Notes: generated by a model not told the origin, from the sequence alone. Counted from the stretch's first letter, positions 16,423 through 24,924 are shown. The stretch: DNA of 43,379 bases from Acidobacteriaceae bacterium (GCA_003132445.1 PKXU01000108.1:5008-48386), one strand, 5' to 3'. Made by a program: numbers and translations.

Positions 16423-18096
16423 GTGAGGATACTTATGGACTTGGGTGCTGGAAGGATCGCCTCCGCAGTTCTGTTTTCTCTTTTTTCCATCGCCGCTCTG
16501 CAAGCGGTCGATCAACAACCATTTCACGACGCGCCCGCATCGGCGAGGGCCCAGAAAAATCCCTATGAGGGGCAGACAGCTGCGGTCGCGGCCGGCAAGC
16601 AGGTCTATGCGCGAAACTGTCTGGCCTGTCACGGCAAGACAGGACAAGGGACAGGCAATGTGCCATCGCTGGTTGATGGCAAACTGCACGGAGTAAGCGA
16701 GGGAGAAATTTTCTGGTTCGTCACGAAGGGAGATAAAGACAACGGAATGCCGTCGTGGGCGGCCTTGCCAGGGCAGGCGCGTTGGCAAGTGGTCACTTAT
16801 GTGGAGGCGATGGCATCGGGTAAGGCCAGTGCGGGAGCATCTTCAGCCCCGGCTGCCGAAGTCACGGGAGCCAAGATCAAAGACTCCGCGCCGAACCCGC
16901 CTTTCACCGATTTCCGATACGAGAAGCCCGGCGTAACGCGCAAAATCACAGTGAAGGATTTGCCCAAGCCTTATGCGACCGATTCGGCGCAGAACGGCGC
17001 GCAGGTTGTGGCCCGCCCGGAGAACGCCAGGCCAGTGGCGGCTGCGGGATTCCAGGTAGAACTCTACGCATCGGGACTCGACAATCCGCGGTTGCTGCGG
17101 ACGGCTCCCAATGGCGACATCTTTCTGGCAGAGAGCGATCCCGGACGCATTCGCGTGTTTCGCGGAATGACGTCTGACGGACAGCCGGAGCAACAGGCAG
17201 TTTTTGCGAGCGGCCTGAAGCGGCCTTACGGAATTGCGTTTTATCCTCCAGGTCCGGATCCGCAATGGATTTACATCGGCAACACCAACGAAGTGATTCG
17301 CTTCCCGTATCACAATGGAGATTTGAAGGCGAGTGGTGCGTCGCAGCATATCGCAGACTTGCCGTCGGGAGGCGGGCATTGGACACGCTCGGTCGAATTT
17401 TCTCCAGATGGTAAGAAAATGTTTGTGGCAGTAGGTTCGGCTTCGAACGATGACGATGCGGACACGCATCCCGCGGAAAAAGATCGCGCCGACATTCTGG
17501 TGTGCGATCCGACGAACTGCCAATTGCAGGTGTATGCCTACGGCATTCGCAATGCCGGCGGGGGGATCGCGATCGATCCGAAAACGGGCGAGTTGTGGTG
17601 CTCGGTGAATGAACGCGACGCGCTGGGCGACAATCTGGTGCCCGACTACATCACGCACGTGCAGGAGGGCGGCTTTTACGGTTGGCCGTGGTGGTACATG
17701 GGAGCGCATCAGGATCCGCGGCAGCAGGGGAAACATCCCGAATTAAAAGACAAAGCAATCGTTCCCGACGTGCTGCTGCAGCCGCACAATGCGTCTCTGG
17801 AACTGACGTTCTATGAGGCCGATAAATTTCCCGCGGAATATCGGGGAGACATTTTTGCTTCCGAACATGGATCGTGGAACAAGGCGGTGCGCGTGGGCTA
17901 TGAAGTGATCCGCGTGCCTCTGCATCAGACGGGACAGGCCACGGGAGAATATCAGGACTTTCTGACTGGATTCGTGCTGCCGGACGGGCACGTGTGGGGA
18001 CGGCCCGTAGGAATCACGGTAGCGCCCGATGGTTCGCTGCTGGTGAGCGACGATGGGTCGAACTCGATTTGGAGGGTGAGTTATACGGGGAAATGA
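16423..18096 (+). CDS. Cytochrome c / sorbosone dehydrogenase-like (PQQ-type beta-propeller) fusion
   Basis: A 557-residue exported protein. A signal peptide (about 1-28) is followed by a cytochrome c domain with CLACHGKTGQG (heme c) at about 64-74 and a candidate axial Met in NGMPSW. A linker leads to a C-terminal six-bladed propeller of the glucose/sorbosone dehydrogenase family (GFQVELYASGLDNPR, GLKRPYGIAF, YGIRNAGGGIAIDPKTGELW, FASEHGSWNK, GRPVGITVAPDGSLLVSDD). It probably oxidises a sugar or aldose in the periplasm and passes electrons through its own heme. The start may be GTG at 16423 or ATG at 16435, which has GAGG 6 nt upstream. It is monocistronic. Confidence 0.87.
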   Translation: MRILMDLGAGRIASAVLFSLFSIAALQAVDQQPFHDAPASARAQKNPYEGQTAAVAAGKQVYARNCLACHGKTGQGTGNVPSLVDGKLHGVSEGEIFWFVTKGDKDNGMPSWAALPGQARWQVVTYVEAMASGKASAGASSAPAAEVTGAKIKDSAPNPPFTDFRYEKPGVTRKITVKDLPKPYATDSAQNGAQVVARPENARPVAAAGFQVELYASGLDNPRLLRTAPNGDIFLAESDPGRIRVFRGMTSDGQPEQQAVFASGLKRPYGIAFYPPGPDPQWIYIGNTNEVIRFPYHNGDLKASGASQHIADLPSGGGHWTRSVEFSPDGKKMFVAVGSASNDDDADTHPAEKDRADILVCDPTNCQLQVYAYGIRNAGGGIAIDPKTGELWCSVNERDALGDNLVPDYITHVQEGGFYGWPWWYMGAHQDPRQQGKHPELKDKAIVPDVLLQPHNASLELTFYEADKFPAEYRGDIFASEHGSWNKAVRVGYEVIRVPLHQTGQATGEYQDFLTGFVLPDGHVWGRPVGITVAPDGSLLVSDDGSNSIWRVSYTGK

Positions 18097-18109
18097 GCGG
18101 GGCTTTTCG

Positions 18110-18214
18110 CCACGGAGGGCATGAGAGTTTTTGATTGCTGATTTTTGATTGCTGATTGGAATGGCGAATGTTCGTGTCTGTTTTATTTTCTCCGTGGCTC
18201 TGTGTCTCTGTGGT
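18110..18214. repeat. Intergenic dispersed repeat (CCACGGAG...CTCCGTGG plus TTTTTGATTGCTGA units)
   Basis: CCACGGAG at 18110-18117 and its complement CTCCGTGG at 18190-18197 bracket a core made of two TTTTTGATTGCTGATT-like units, followed by a GTGTCTCTGTGGTAAAG tail. The same modules recur inside dnaE2 (21360-21483, 18755-18850), imuB (22416-22452) and imuA (23850-23970). Confidence 0.85.
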
Positions 18215-18221
18215 AAAGAGT

Positions 18222-21200
18222 TTAGTGAAAATCGTGCGAGACGGTTTCGGCTTTTGAGACGAACAGCGGGAGCACGCGTTCGGCTTTGACAGAAATAACG
18301 TTGTCCTGATTTTGCAGGATGCCTTCCACGGCGAGGAAGCGCTCGCTGGTGAGCAGCAGGCGATTTTGATGAAACAAGTCGGGCGTGACAATGGCGTTGG
18401 CGACCCCGGTTTCATCTTCCAGACTTAAAAACACAAATCCTTTGGCAGTTCCCGGGCGCTGGCGGACGATAACGCAGCCGCCGATGCGGAGACGCTTGCC
18501 GCTGGGAATGTCGCGCAGTTCGCTGGCGCGGCGAATACCCATGGCCGTGAGCCATTCGCGGCGATAGGACATGGGATGCGGGCCAACAGTAAGGCCGGTG
18601 CCGCGGAAGTCGGCGACCAGGCGCTCTTCATGATTCATACGCTGCAGCGGCGAAGGCGAGTCGGGCTCAGACTGATTTTCGAGCAGCGGGCCGGAGACGC
18701 GGACGGCACGTTCGACCTGCCAGAGGGCGTCGCGGCGGTGAAGCGCGGTGACGAAAGAATTTTTGATTGTTGAATTTTGATTGTTGATTGAATCCGTGCG
18801 AATCCGTGAAAATCCGTGGCTGTCTTTTTGGTTTTTCTGTGGTGAATTCCCGATTGCATTCAGCGCGCCGATTTCTGCAAGCGTGGTGAGTTCGTCTTTG
18901 CGCAGTTCGGGAACGCGGTGGGTGAGATCGTGGATGGATGCGAAGGGAGTACGCATGCGTTCGCGGAGTAGAGCTTGAGCGGCTTCCTCGCGCAGGCCGC
19001 GGACATAGCGCAGGCCCATGCGCAGCGCGATATTCTTTCGCCCCTCCGGGGCTTGATTATTTTGTATTTCCATCTCCCCACGGCTTGCGCCGTAGGCTGC
19101 ATCCTTTCGCCGCTCCGCGGCTGCATCTTCTTGGCTGATAGCTGATGGCTGACAGCTGACAGCTTCCAACGTGCATTTCCAGTCTGATTGCATCACATCC
19201 ACGGGAAGAACTTTCAGGCCGTGCCTCTGCGCGTCTTTGACTATGGTTGCGGGAGAATAAAATCCCATGGGCTGGTTGTTGAGCAGGGCGGCGGTGAAGG
19301 CGGCCAGGTAACGGCATTTCAGATAGGCGCTGGCGTAGGCGAGCAGGGCGAAACTGGCGGCGTGCGATTCGGGGAATCCGTAGAGTGCGAAGGAAGTGAT
19401 GGAGAGAATAATTTCTTCCTGCGCTTTTGGGGAGATGCCATTTTGCGTCATGCCGGCGCGCAGTTTAGCTTCGATTTCGCGCATGCGCGACTGCGAACGT
19501 TTGAATCCCATGGCGCGGCGCAAATCTTCCGCTTCGCCTCCGCTAAAGTTGGCGGCGATCATGGCGATGCGCAGCAGTTGTTCCTGAAAAAGTGGGACGC
19601 CGAGTGTGCGCTTGAGCACGGGTTCGAGCGAAGGATGGGGATACGTGACTTCTTCGCGTCCCTGGCGGCGCAGAATGAAGGGATTCACCATCTGGCCGAC
19701 GATGGGACCGGGACGAATGATGGCCACCTGCACCACGATGTCGTAAAAGCGGCGCGGAAGCAGGCGCGGCAGAGATGCCATTTGCGCGCGGCTTTCCACC
19801 TGAAACAATCCCACGGTGTCGGCCTGCTGCAGTGCGGAATAGACTTCCGGATCATTCTGCGGAAGATGCGCCAGGTCAACTTCTTCGTGATAGTCGTCTC
19901 GGATCAGTTCGATGGAATCTTTGAGCACGGCCATCATGCCAAGGCCGAGCAGATCGACTTTAACGATGCCCATGTCGGCGCAATCTTCTTTGTCCCACTG
20001 CACCACGACGCGGCCGGGCATGGATGCGGGCTCGAGCGGGACCACCGAATCGAGTTGTCCCTGGCAGATAACCATGCCGCCGGAGTGTTGGCCGAGATGG
20101 CGCGGCATGTCTTGCACGGCGATGCAGAGTTCGTAATATTTGCGCAGGCGGAGATGATTAAGGTCGAGTCCAGCGTCACGGAAACGGCGGTCGAGGGCGT
20201 CGTTCTCGTCGCGGAATTCCCAGGTGGCGACCGCGGCGGAAATCTTCTGCAGCGTTTCCGCATCGAAGCCCAGAGCCTTGCCCATTTCGCGCGCGGCCAT
20301 ACGATTGCGATAGGTAATGACGTTGGCGGTCATCGCGGCGCCTCGCGCGCCGTAACGCTGGTAGACATATTGGATAACTTTTTCGCGTTCGTCGCCGCTG
20401 GGCAGGTCGAGATCGATGTCGGGCCACTCACCGCGTTCTTCGGAAAGAAAACGTTCGAAGAGCAGTTCCATGCCGACGGCATCGACTGCGGTGATGCCGA
20501 GCGCGTAGCAGACGGCGCTGTTGGCAGCGGAGCCGCGGCCTTGCACGAGAATATTTTGCTCGCGGCAGTAGTGGACCAGATCCCAGACGATCAGGAAATA
20601 TCCCGCCAGTTTTAATTTTTCGATGAGGTTCAGTTCCTTCTCAATCTGGCTGCGGGCGCGAGTTTGCATGTCGTGCGAAGCGCGGCCATAGCGCTGACGA
20701 AATCCCTGCCAGGCGCGCTCGCGCAAAAACGAATTCATGGTCTCGCCTTCGGGCACGGGATAGCGCGGGAATTCGTAGCCAAGATCGTTGAGCGTGAATT
20801 CCAGGCGGGAAGAAAGTCCGAGCGTGTTGGCGATGGCTTCGGGCAGGTCGGCGAAAAGTTGCTGCATCTCCTGCGGAGATTTTAAAAAATGTTCGGCGTT
20901 GCGAGTGAGCAGACGTCCGGCGGTGGAAAGCGTGCGGTGGTGGCGAATGGCAGTGAAGGCATCGCAAAGTTCGCGACCTTGCGGGATGGCGTAGCAGATA
21001 CCGTTGGTCGCCAGCAATGGAAGATTCAGGGAACGGGCGAGAGTGATGGCGGCGCGATTGCGCGATTCTTCCTCGCGCTGGAAATGACGTTGCAGTTCGA
21101 CGTAGACGTTGCCAGGGCCGAAGATGCCGATGAGTTGATCGACCTGGCGTCGAGCTTCCTCGATCCCACCTTGCTGCAAAGCTGCGGCGAGGAGGCCTTC

Positions 21201-21695
21201 GTCTCCGCCAGTGAGGCAGATCAGGCCATGCGCGTGCTCTTCGAGTTCTTCCGCGCAGACGGCGCCCTCGCCTTTTTTGGCGCGCAACTTCATTTTGGTG
21301 ATCAAGCGGCAGAGATTCTGGTAGCCGGCGCGGGAAGAAACGAGAAGCGGAAGACGGAATTCACCACGGAGGCACGGAGGCGCGGAGGATCTCAATTTTT
21401 GATTGTTGATTTTTGATTGTTGATTGGTTTTCTCCGTGCCTGAGCCTGCCCTGAGCGAAGCCGAAGGGTGACTCCGTGGTGAAAAAAGATTGGCTGTGAC
21501 TTCCGCGCCGATGTGCGCCTTGATTTTTGCTTTCTTCGCGGCCATATGGAAGCGCGGTGCGCCGTATACTCCGTCGGTGTCGAGCAGCGCCATGGCGGGC
21601 ATGTCGAGGTGGGCGCAAACTCCGGCTAACTCCTCGGGCAGGGACGCGCCTTCGAGAAAGCTGAAAGCAGAGCGGGCGTGAAGTTCGATGTACAT
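18222..21695 (-). CDS. dnaE2: Error-prone DNA polymerase DnaE2 with three in-frame repeat insertions
   Basis: A 1157-residue C-family polymerase of the damage-inducible mutasome. It has an N-terminal PHP domain (YIELHARSAFSFLEGAS), a polymerase core with active-site aspartates in WPDIDLDLPSGDERE, GRGSAANSAVCYALGI and FPESHAASFALLAYASAYLK, and a C-terminal OB fold (GKRLRIGGCVIVRQRPGTAKG). Compared with the family, three stretches of about 35-45 residues look inserted: around residues 69-113, 842-886 and 948-982. They are translated dispersed repeats and keep the frame. All canonical motifs outside them are intact, so the enzyme may still work. It is last in imuA-imuB-dnaE2. The spacer before its ATG is filled by another repeat, with no clear SD other than GAGAACTG. 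Confidence 0.93.
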   Translation of the reverse strand: MYIELHARSAFSFLEGASLPEELAGVCAHLDMPAMALLDTDGVYGAPRFHMAAKKAKIKAHIGAEVTANLFSPRSHPSASLRAGSGTEKTNQQSKINNQKLRSSAPPCLRGEFRLPLLVSSRAGYQNLCRLITKMKLRAKKGEGAVCAEELEEHAHGLICLTGGDEGLLAAALQQGGIEEARRQVDQLIGIFGPGNVYVELQRHFQREEESRNRAAITLARSLNLPLLATNGICYAIPQGRELCDAFTAIRHHRTLSTAGRLLTRNAEHFLKSPQEMQQLFADLPEAIANTLGLSSRLEFTLNDLGYEFPRYPVPEGETMNSFLRERAWQGFRQRYGRASHDMQTRARSQIEKELNLIEKLKLAGYFLIVWDLVHYCREQNILVQGRGSAANSAVCYALGITAVDAVGMELLFERFLSEERGEWPDIDLDLPSGDEREKVIQYVYQRYGARGAAMTANVITYRNRMAAREMGKALGFDAETLQKISAAVATWEFRDENDALDRRFRDAGLDLNHLRLRKYYELCIAVQDMPRHLGQHSGGMVICQGQLDSVVPLEPASMPGRVVVQWDKEDCADMGIVKVDLLGLGMMAVLKDSIELIRDDYHEEVDLAHLPQNDPEVYSALQQADTVGLFQVESRAQMASLPRLLPRRFYDIVVQVAIIRPGPIVGQMVNPFILRRQGREEVTYPHPSLEPVLKRTLGVPLFQEQLLRIAMIAANFSGGEAEDLRRAMGFKRSQSRMREIEAKLRAGMTQNGISPKAQEEIILSITSFALYGFPESHAASFALLAYASAYLKCRYLAAFTAALLNNQPMGFYSPATIVKDAQRHGLKVLPVDVMQSDWKCTLEAVSCQPSAISQEDAAAERRKDAAYGASRGEMEIQNNQAPEGRKNIALRMGLRYVRGLREEAAQALLRERMRTPFASIHDLTHRVPELRKDELTTLAEIGALNAIGNSPQKNQKDSHGFSRIRTDSINNQNSTIKNSFVTALHRRDALWQVERAVRVSGPLLENQSEPDSPSPLQRMNHEERLVADFRGTGLTVGPHPMSYRREWLTAMGIRRASELRDIPSGKRLRIGGCVIVRQRPGTAKGFVFLSLEDETGVANAIVTPDLFHQNRLLLTSERFLAVEGILQNQDNVISVKAERVLPLFVSKAETVSHDFH
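18755..18850. repeat. Repeat inserted in frame in dnaE2 (C-terminal part)
   Basis: It contains TTTTTGATTGTTGAATTTTG units followed by AATCCGTGCGAATCCGTG and AAAATCCGTGG words and a TTCTGTGGTGAATTC end. On the coding strand it yields a stretch such as SPQKNQKDSHGFSRIRTDS and NNQNSTIKNS between the canonical IGALNAIGN and LHRRDALWQ. Confidence 0.8.
19033..19166. repeat. Repeat cluster inserted in frame in dnaE2 (middle)
   Basis: Modules include CGCCCCTCCGGGGCTTGATT, CCACGGCTTGCGCCGTAGGC, CGCCGCTCCGCGGCTGC (each a small palindrome) and a GGCTGATAGCTGATGGCTGA run. Translated, it gives a low-complexity segment of about 44 residues (QPSAISQEDAAAERRKDA ...) between SDWKCTLE and ALRMGLRYVRG. Confidence 0.8.
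21360..21483. repeat. 124-bp repeat with perfect 12-bp inverted ends, in frame in dnaE2
   Basis: TTCACCACGGAG (21360-21371) and CTCCGTGGTGAA (21472-21483) are exact inverted ends. The core has TTTTTGATTGTTGATTTTTG units and a CCTGAGCGAAGCCGAAGGG-type module. It encodes residues about 71-113 of DnaE2, in the PHP domain between HIGAEVTA and RLPLLVSSRAGYQNLCR, which adjoin directly in ordinary homologues apart from a short loop. Confidence 0.88.
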
Positions 21696-21697
21696 CA

Positions 21698-21769
21698 GTT
21701 CTCAGTTCCCAGTTCTCAGTTAAACCGTTCACTTCCGAGTTCTTGCTGAGAACTGAGAACCGAGAACTT
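21698..21769. repeat. GAGAACTGAGAAC-type inverted repeat filling the imuB-dnaE2 spacer
   Basis: CAGTTCTCAGTTCCCAGTTC on the left and GAGAACTGAGAACCGAGAAC on the right form a long imperfect hairpin. It occupies nearly all the space between the imuB stop (21774) and the dnaE2 ATG (21695), so it would shape the ribosome entry of dnaE2. The same 13-bp unit is found in three tandem copies at 28872-28910. Confidence 0.82.
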
Positions 21770-21773
21770 TCTT

Positions 21774-23354
21774 TCAGTCATAGGTTCCTTCCACGAACCA
21801 GTTGCCGCCGAGCAGGTCATGCACGAGGCGGTAGAAAGAAACGGCCTCTCCGTTTCGTAAGGCGAGGTCCCACTCCTCGCGAGACCAGGCTTCGCGCTCC
21901 CACCAATCGCCGGAAGCGCGCCAGGGGCCGGCCTTCCAGAGCACCTCACCCTGGACATCTTTTTTCTTCGCGCAGGCCACGCGCATGGGCTGAGAGTTTT
22001 CCAAGGTCACATGGGCGCGCAACGGGGGACGGAAGCGACGCAAAGCGGTGACTACGGATTTTTCTTCTGACATGTCAGAAGCTTTTTCGCGCTCACTTTT
22101 TCGCGGAGCCTCCGATACGAAACGCCGCATGCGAAATCCTTGCGGATGATGGGTGTCGAGCAACTCCACCGCTCCCACATTGTTTTCGCCGACCATGCTG
22201 GCGATGCGAGCCAGGGTGAGTTCCAGTTTTTCCGGCTCCGGCGAAGGAGGCAGAAACAGGCCGCCCTGGGCGCAACGCGGGTGTGCCGGTTCGGCGGCCA
22301 GATGGATCTTCACGATGGGCGCACCGGGAGGATGCGCGTTCAAATCCAGTTGCAGTAATTTTAGAAATACTTTGGCATCGAGCATAGGTTGGGGCAGGCG
22401 CAGGGTACGGAGAAATTGTTGATTGCTGATTTTTGATTGCCGATTGCGGAAAGAACAATTTTCCAGTTCCAGGGTGAGGCGCAGTTCTTGTGTGGCCAGG
22501 GCACGGGAAGCAAGACGCGCGCAGAGTTGTTCGAGCAGGCAATTTAACAAAAAAGCCAGAGGCTCAAGCAGGACGATGGCGTGCTCCAATTCGACGGCTT
22601 CTTCGAATATCTGCGGCGCGCCCACTGGCACCAGAGTGCGCGCGGCGGCGCCACGCGCCAGTTGCTGCAGGTGCAGACCTTCTTGTCCGAGACGTTCGCT
22701 TAATGCAATTTCCGGCAGTGCGGCCAGAGCACGCAAATTGCATATGCCCCAGCGGTCGAAGGTTTCGAGCAGGCTGTCGGCGGATTTTTTCTGATCTGCA
22801 TTTAGATGATTTGTTTCCAGAGGATTGGGAAATAAAACTTCCAAGGGCAAATTTCCCAATCGCTCCGCTTCTTTGCCTGCCGGGATAACGGTGACGCCGG
22901 AAAAACCTCGGGCAGCGAGCGCGGCCGCATCGGGATTGGAAGCTATGGCAACGTTGGCTGCGAGTCCCAGGGTGATCGCGCGGTTCGAGATGGCCCTTGA
23001 AATTTCCGGCAACGATCCGAAAAGAGATTCCATGCCCGCGAGATCGAGCAGGGCCGTGTTGCAGGCGGCGTCTTCCACGCAGGGTGAGAACGACTGAGCA
23101 CAATCAAGCAGAGCGGCGTGCGTGGCGGATTCCTGCAGCGGAGATCGCGGGCGCAAAGCGAGTTCCGTGCATAGTTCGGCTTGGGCTTTGGTCATGCCCG
23201 GCGCGATACCCTCGGCTTTTTCGTTCACTGCGATAATTTTTCCCAGTGGAGGCTTGCCTTCGAAGATGGCGACTGGTTGAGCCTGTAACTGCAGTTCGGC
23301 GCACAGGGCGGCCGCCACGGGAAAATTCGGAACGTAAATGCAGGCAAACGGCAT
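21774..23354 (-). CDS. imuB: ImuB, Y-family-like mutasome protein without catalytic acids
   Basis: A 526-residue protein related to Y-family polymerases. The start MPFACIYVPNFPVAAALC aligns with the DxDxFFA region of active enzymes but lacks the catalytic aspartate, as expected for ImuB, which acts as a scaffold linking DnaE2 to the beta clamp. Later regions show DLAGMESLFG, GLAANVAIASNPDAA and a long C-terminal part with WWEREAWSREEWDLAL and YRLVHDLLGGNWFVEGTYD, typical of ImuB. A small insertion of about 12 residues (RNRQSKISNQQF) near residue 305-315 is a translated dispersed repeat. It lies between imuA and dnaE2 on the same strand. Confidence 0.9.
   Translation of the reverse strand: MPFACIYVPNFPVAAALCAELQLQAQPVAIFEGKPPLGKIIAVNEKAEGIAPGMTKAQAELCTELALRPRSPLQESATHAALLDCAQSFSPCVEDAACNTALLDLAGMESLFGSLPEISRAISNRAITLGLAANVAIASNPDAAALAARGFSGVTVIPAGKEAERLGNLPLEVLFPNPLETNHLNADQKKSADSLLETFDRWGICNLRALAALPEIALSERLGQEGLHLQQLARGAAARTLVPVGAPQIFEEAVELEHAIVLLEPLAFLLNCLLEQLCARLASRALATQELRLTLELENCSFRNRQSKISNQQFLRTLRLPQPMLDAKVFLKLLQLDLNAHPPGAPIVKIHLAAEPAHPRCAQGGLFLPPSPEPEKLELTLARIASMVGENNVGAVELLDTHHPQGFRMRRFVSEAPRKSEREKASDMSEEKSVVTALRRFRPPLRAHVTLENSQPMRVACAKKKDVQGEVLWKAGPWRASGDWWEREAWSREEWDLALRNGEAVSFYRLVHDLLGGNWFVEGTYD
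22416..22452. repeat. Short dispersed repeat inserted in frame in imuB
   Basis: GTTGATTGCTGATTTTTGAT followed by TGCCGATTGCGG is the core unit of the repeats in dnaE2 and at 18130. It splits LENCSF from LRTLRLPQP, which would be adjacent in ordinary ImuB. Confidence 0.78.
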
Positions 23355-23361
23355 GGTGAAT

Positions 23362-23402
23362 CATTTAGTAATTGGACGATTTAGTAATTGAGTAATTTGT
23401 TT
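23362..23402. repeat. ATTTAGTAATTG direct repeats in the imuA-imuB spacer
   Basis: ATTTAGTAATTGGACGATTT continues into TAGTAATTGAGTAATTTG, giving three related AGTAATT words in about 40 bp. It is AT-rich compared with its surroundings and fills the spacer between imuA and imuB. Confidence 0.65.
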
Positions 23403-23410
23403 CATCTTTT

Positions 23411-24466
23411 TCATCCGGCCCAGACGGTTTTGGTCGCGAACGTGACGGAGTGCGCGGGTTTACGGTCCAGACGGGAACGAATTAGTTCGGCATTGATATT
23501 CATGCCCGTCAGCAATTGCGCGTGAGGCGGATCGGCAATTTGGCAATCAAGGGTGGACTGTTCGCCTAGGCAAATTTTCTTTCGCCTCGGGGCTATTTCA
23601 TCTTCTGAATCCAGCTTCAGCAGTAGAGAAGAGCAGCTTCCGGCAATGGGATATTGCTCAATCGCCAGCAGAATCGTGTGCTTGTTCTCGACCGCGCGGC
23701 GGAAGCGGAACCAGGTGGTCAAAGGAATATAACGCGCGGCCTGTCGCGGAAGATCGGCGAGATCGAGAACAATCAGGCCGAAGCCTCCGCTTTCGAGAAG
23801 CAGATCCGTGGCACGAAGAACTTGCTCCAAACACTGTTCTGCCTGATTTTTGTTTTGTGATTGAATTGGATCTTTGAATTTTTTCCCCTCTGTGTCGGAG
23901 CTTGCCCCTTCGGCAGGCTCAGGGCAAGCTCTGAGCGAAGTCGAAGGGTGCCTCCGTGGTGAGTGCCCTCTTGGTGGCGAACTCTCGCTGCAACGCACCC
24001 ATAGCAGGTGGTCCAGTTCCACGCCGGCCACTGCTGCGGAATAAGGATTGAGCGCGTCGCTGGCATCGACTACTACGCAGAATTCTCCACGCCCAGTTGC
24101 GGCGGCGAGAGCGGCCAACATTAAGGTGCTGCGTCCGGAGGATGCCGGGCCGCAGATTTCGGTCAGGCACCCGCGCGGCAGTCCACCACCGGTCAGGGCG
24201 TCGATGGCAGGGACGCCGCTCGAAACCATTTCCGGCGCGGGACGAATATCGAGCCGCGAAGCCGGGGTGATGTGGGCCAGTCTAGGATCGGCCGAGGCAA
24301 GTGCGGCGGAAAGGTTCGGAAAAAGATTGGGGCGGCGAACCCGTTGTGAGGGACGAGCCTGGTTTGGGCCGTCCGCTGCTGGCAGAGACACTTCTGGAAC
24401 TGCTTGAGCGTCAAAGACAAAAGGGCGGCCCAGGGCCGCCGAAGTGGAAACCACTGCGGAAGACAT
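23411..24466 (-). CDS. imuA: ImuA, RecA-like mutasome protein with a repeat insertion
   Basis: A 351-residue RecA/SulA-like protein that heads the mutasome operon. The P-loop region reads GGGLPRGCLTEICGPASSGRSTL and a second motif GFGLIVLDLADLP corresponds to Walker B. The open frame extends to 24754, but the ATG at 24466 is chosen because GAGGAAC lies 5 nt before it and the protein upstream has no family similarity. Between WVRCSES and EQCLEQVLRATDLLL lies an extra stretch of about 45 residues (RRHPSTSLRACPEPAEG ...) that is a translated repeat. No clear LexA operator was recognised upstream. Confidence 0.85.
   Translation of the reverse strand: MSSAVVSTSAALGRPFVFDAQAVPEVSLPAADGPNQARPSQRVRRPNLFPNLSAALASADPRLAHITPASRLDIRPAPEMVSSGVPAIDALTGGGLPRGCLTEICGPASSGRSTLMLAALAAATGRGEFCVVVDASDALNPYSAAVAGVELDHLLWVRCSESSPPRGHSPRRHPSTSLRACPEPAEGASSDTEGKKFKDPIQSQNKNQAEQCLEQVLRATDLLLESGGFGLIVLDLADLPRQAARYIPLTTWFRFRRAVENKHTILLAIEQYPIAGSCSSLLLKLDSEDEIAPRRKKICLGEQSTLDCQIADPPHAQLLTGMNINAELIRSRLDRKPAHSVTFATKTVWAG
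23850..23970. repeat. Dispersed repeat inserted in frame in imuA
   Basis: It carries a TTGTGATTGAATTGG / TTTGAATTTTT core, GAGCTTGCCCCTTCGGCAGG, CTCTGAGCGAAGTCGAAGGG and a GCCTCCGTGGTGAG end. The last two modules are shared with the repeat at 21432-21483 in dnaE2. Confidence 0.8.
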
Positions 24467-24752
24467 AAGTTCCTCGGAAGATTTCAGGGAGCGCCGGGGC
24501 TGGTATTTTTCAGACTGAGCCGCGGAGGCTATTTCGCTTTTTATTCGCCTTTCGAAATTCTGCGCCGGGAGGCTGAGTTTGTCAAGTCCCAGCCGGATTG
24601 CACAGCGATAGGGATGCTTCGACTGCCAAGGAGTCAGCGTTGCGCTGCTCCTTCTTCGCTCAGCAGGACGGAAGTCCGTGGCCGCTGCATCTATCTGGCA
24701 CCATAAGCAAATGCGCTCCCGAACCGATTGCAATCTGTGACATGATAGACGC

Positions 24753-24908
24753 ATGAAGAAACAAGCGTCCGATCAGCAGTTCCACGACCGCCGTTATCAG
24801 GAGCGGAAGCGTGCCGAGGCCGCCAGGCAACCGGGAAAGAAGAAGAGCGGCCGCGAAAATGCCAAACAAACCGCCGGGATGCCGGCCAAAGAAACTGTAA
24901 AGGAATAG
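24753..24908 (+). CDS. Small basic hypothetical protein (51 aa)
   Basis: An ATG-started frame encodes 51 residues rich in Lys, Arg, Gln and Ala (MKKQASDQQFHDRRYQERK ... AKETVKE), without a signal peptide or membrane segment. It lies between the divergent imuA and the convergent ppc. No family is recognised and no convincing SD is visible. It could be a real small protein or a chance frame. Confidence 0.35.
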   Translation: MKKQASDQQFHDRRYQERKRAEAARQPGKKKSGRENAKQTAGMPAKETVKE

Positions 24909-24924
24909 TGCAAGTTGCAGAGAA

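Noticed and set aside
16843-17736. A 297-residue minus-strand frame over the dehydrogenase fusion
   Set aside because: Arg/His-rich composition without motifs, opposite a clear cytochrome/propeller protein.
19188-20615. A 475-residue open frame antisense to dnaE2
   Set aside because: It has no recognisable domain, is rich in His/Gly/Phe as expected for the complement of a GC-rich gene, and lies fully opposite conserved DnaE2 motifs.
18110-24010. The dispersed repeats as a possible CRISPR array
   Set aside because: Repeat units are not regularly spaced, differ in sequence, and are scattered through genes; no cas gene is present.
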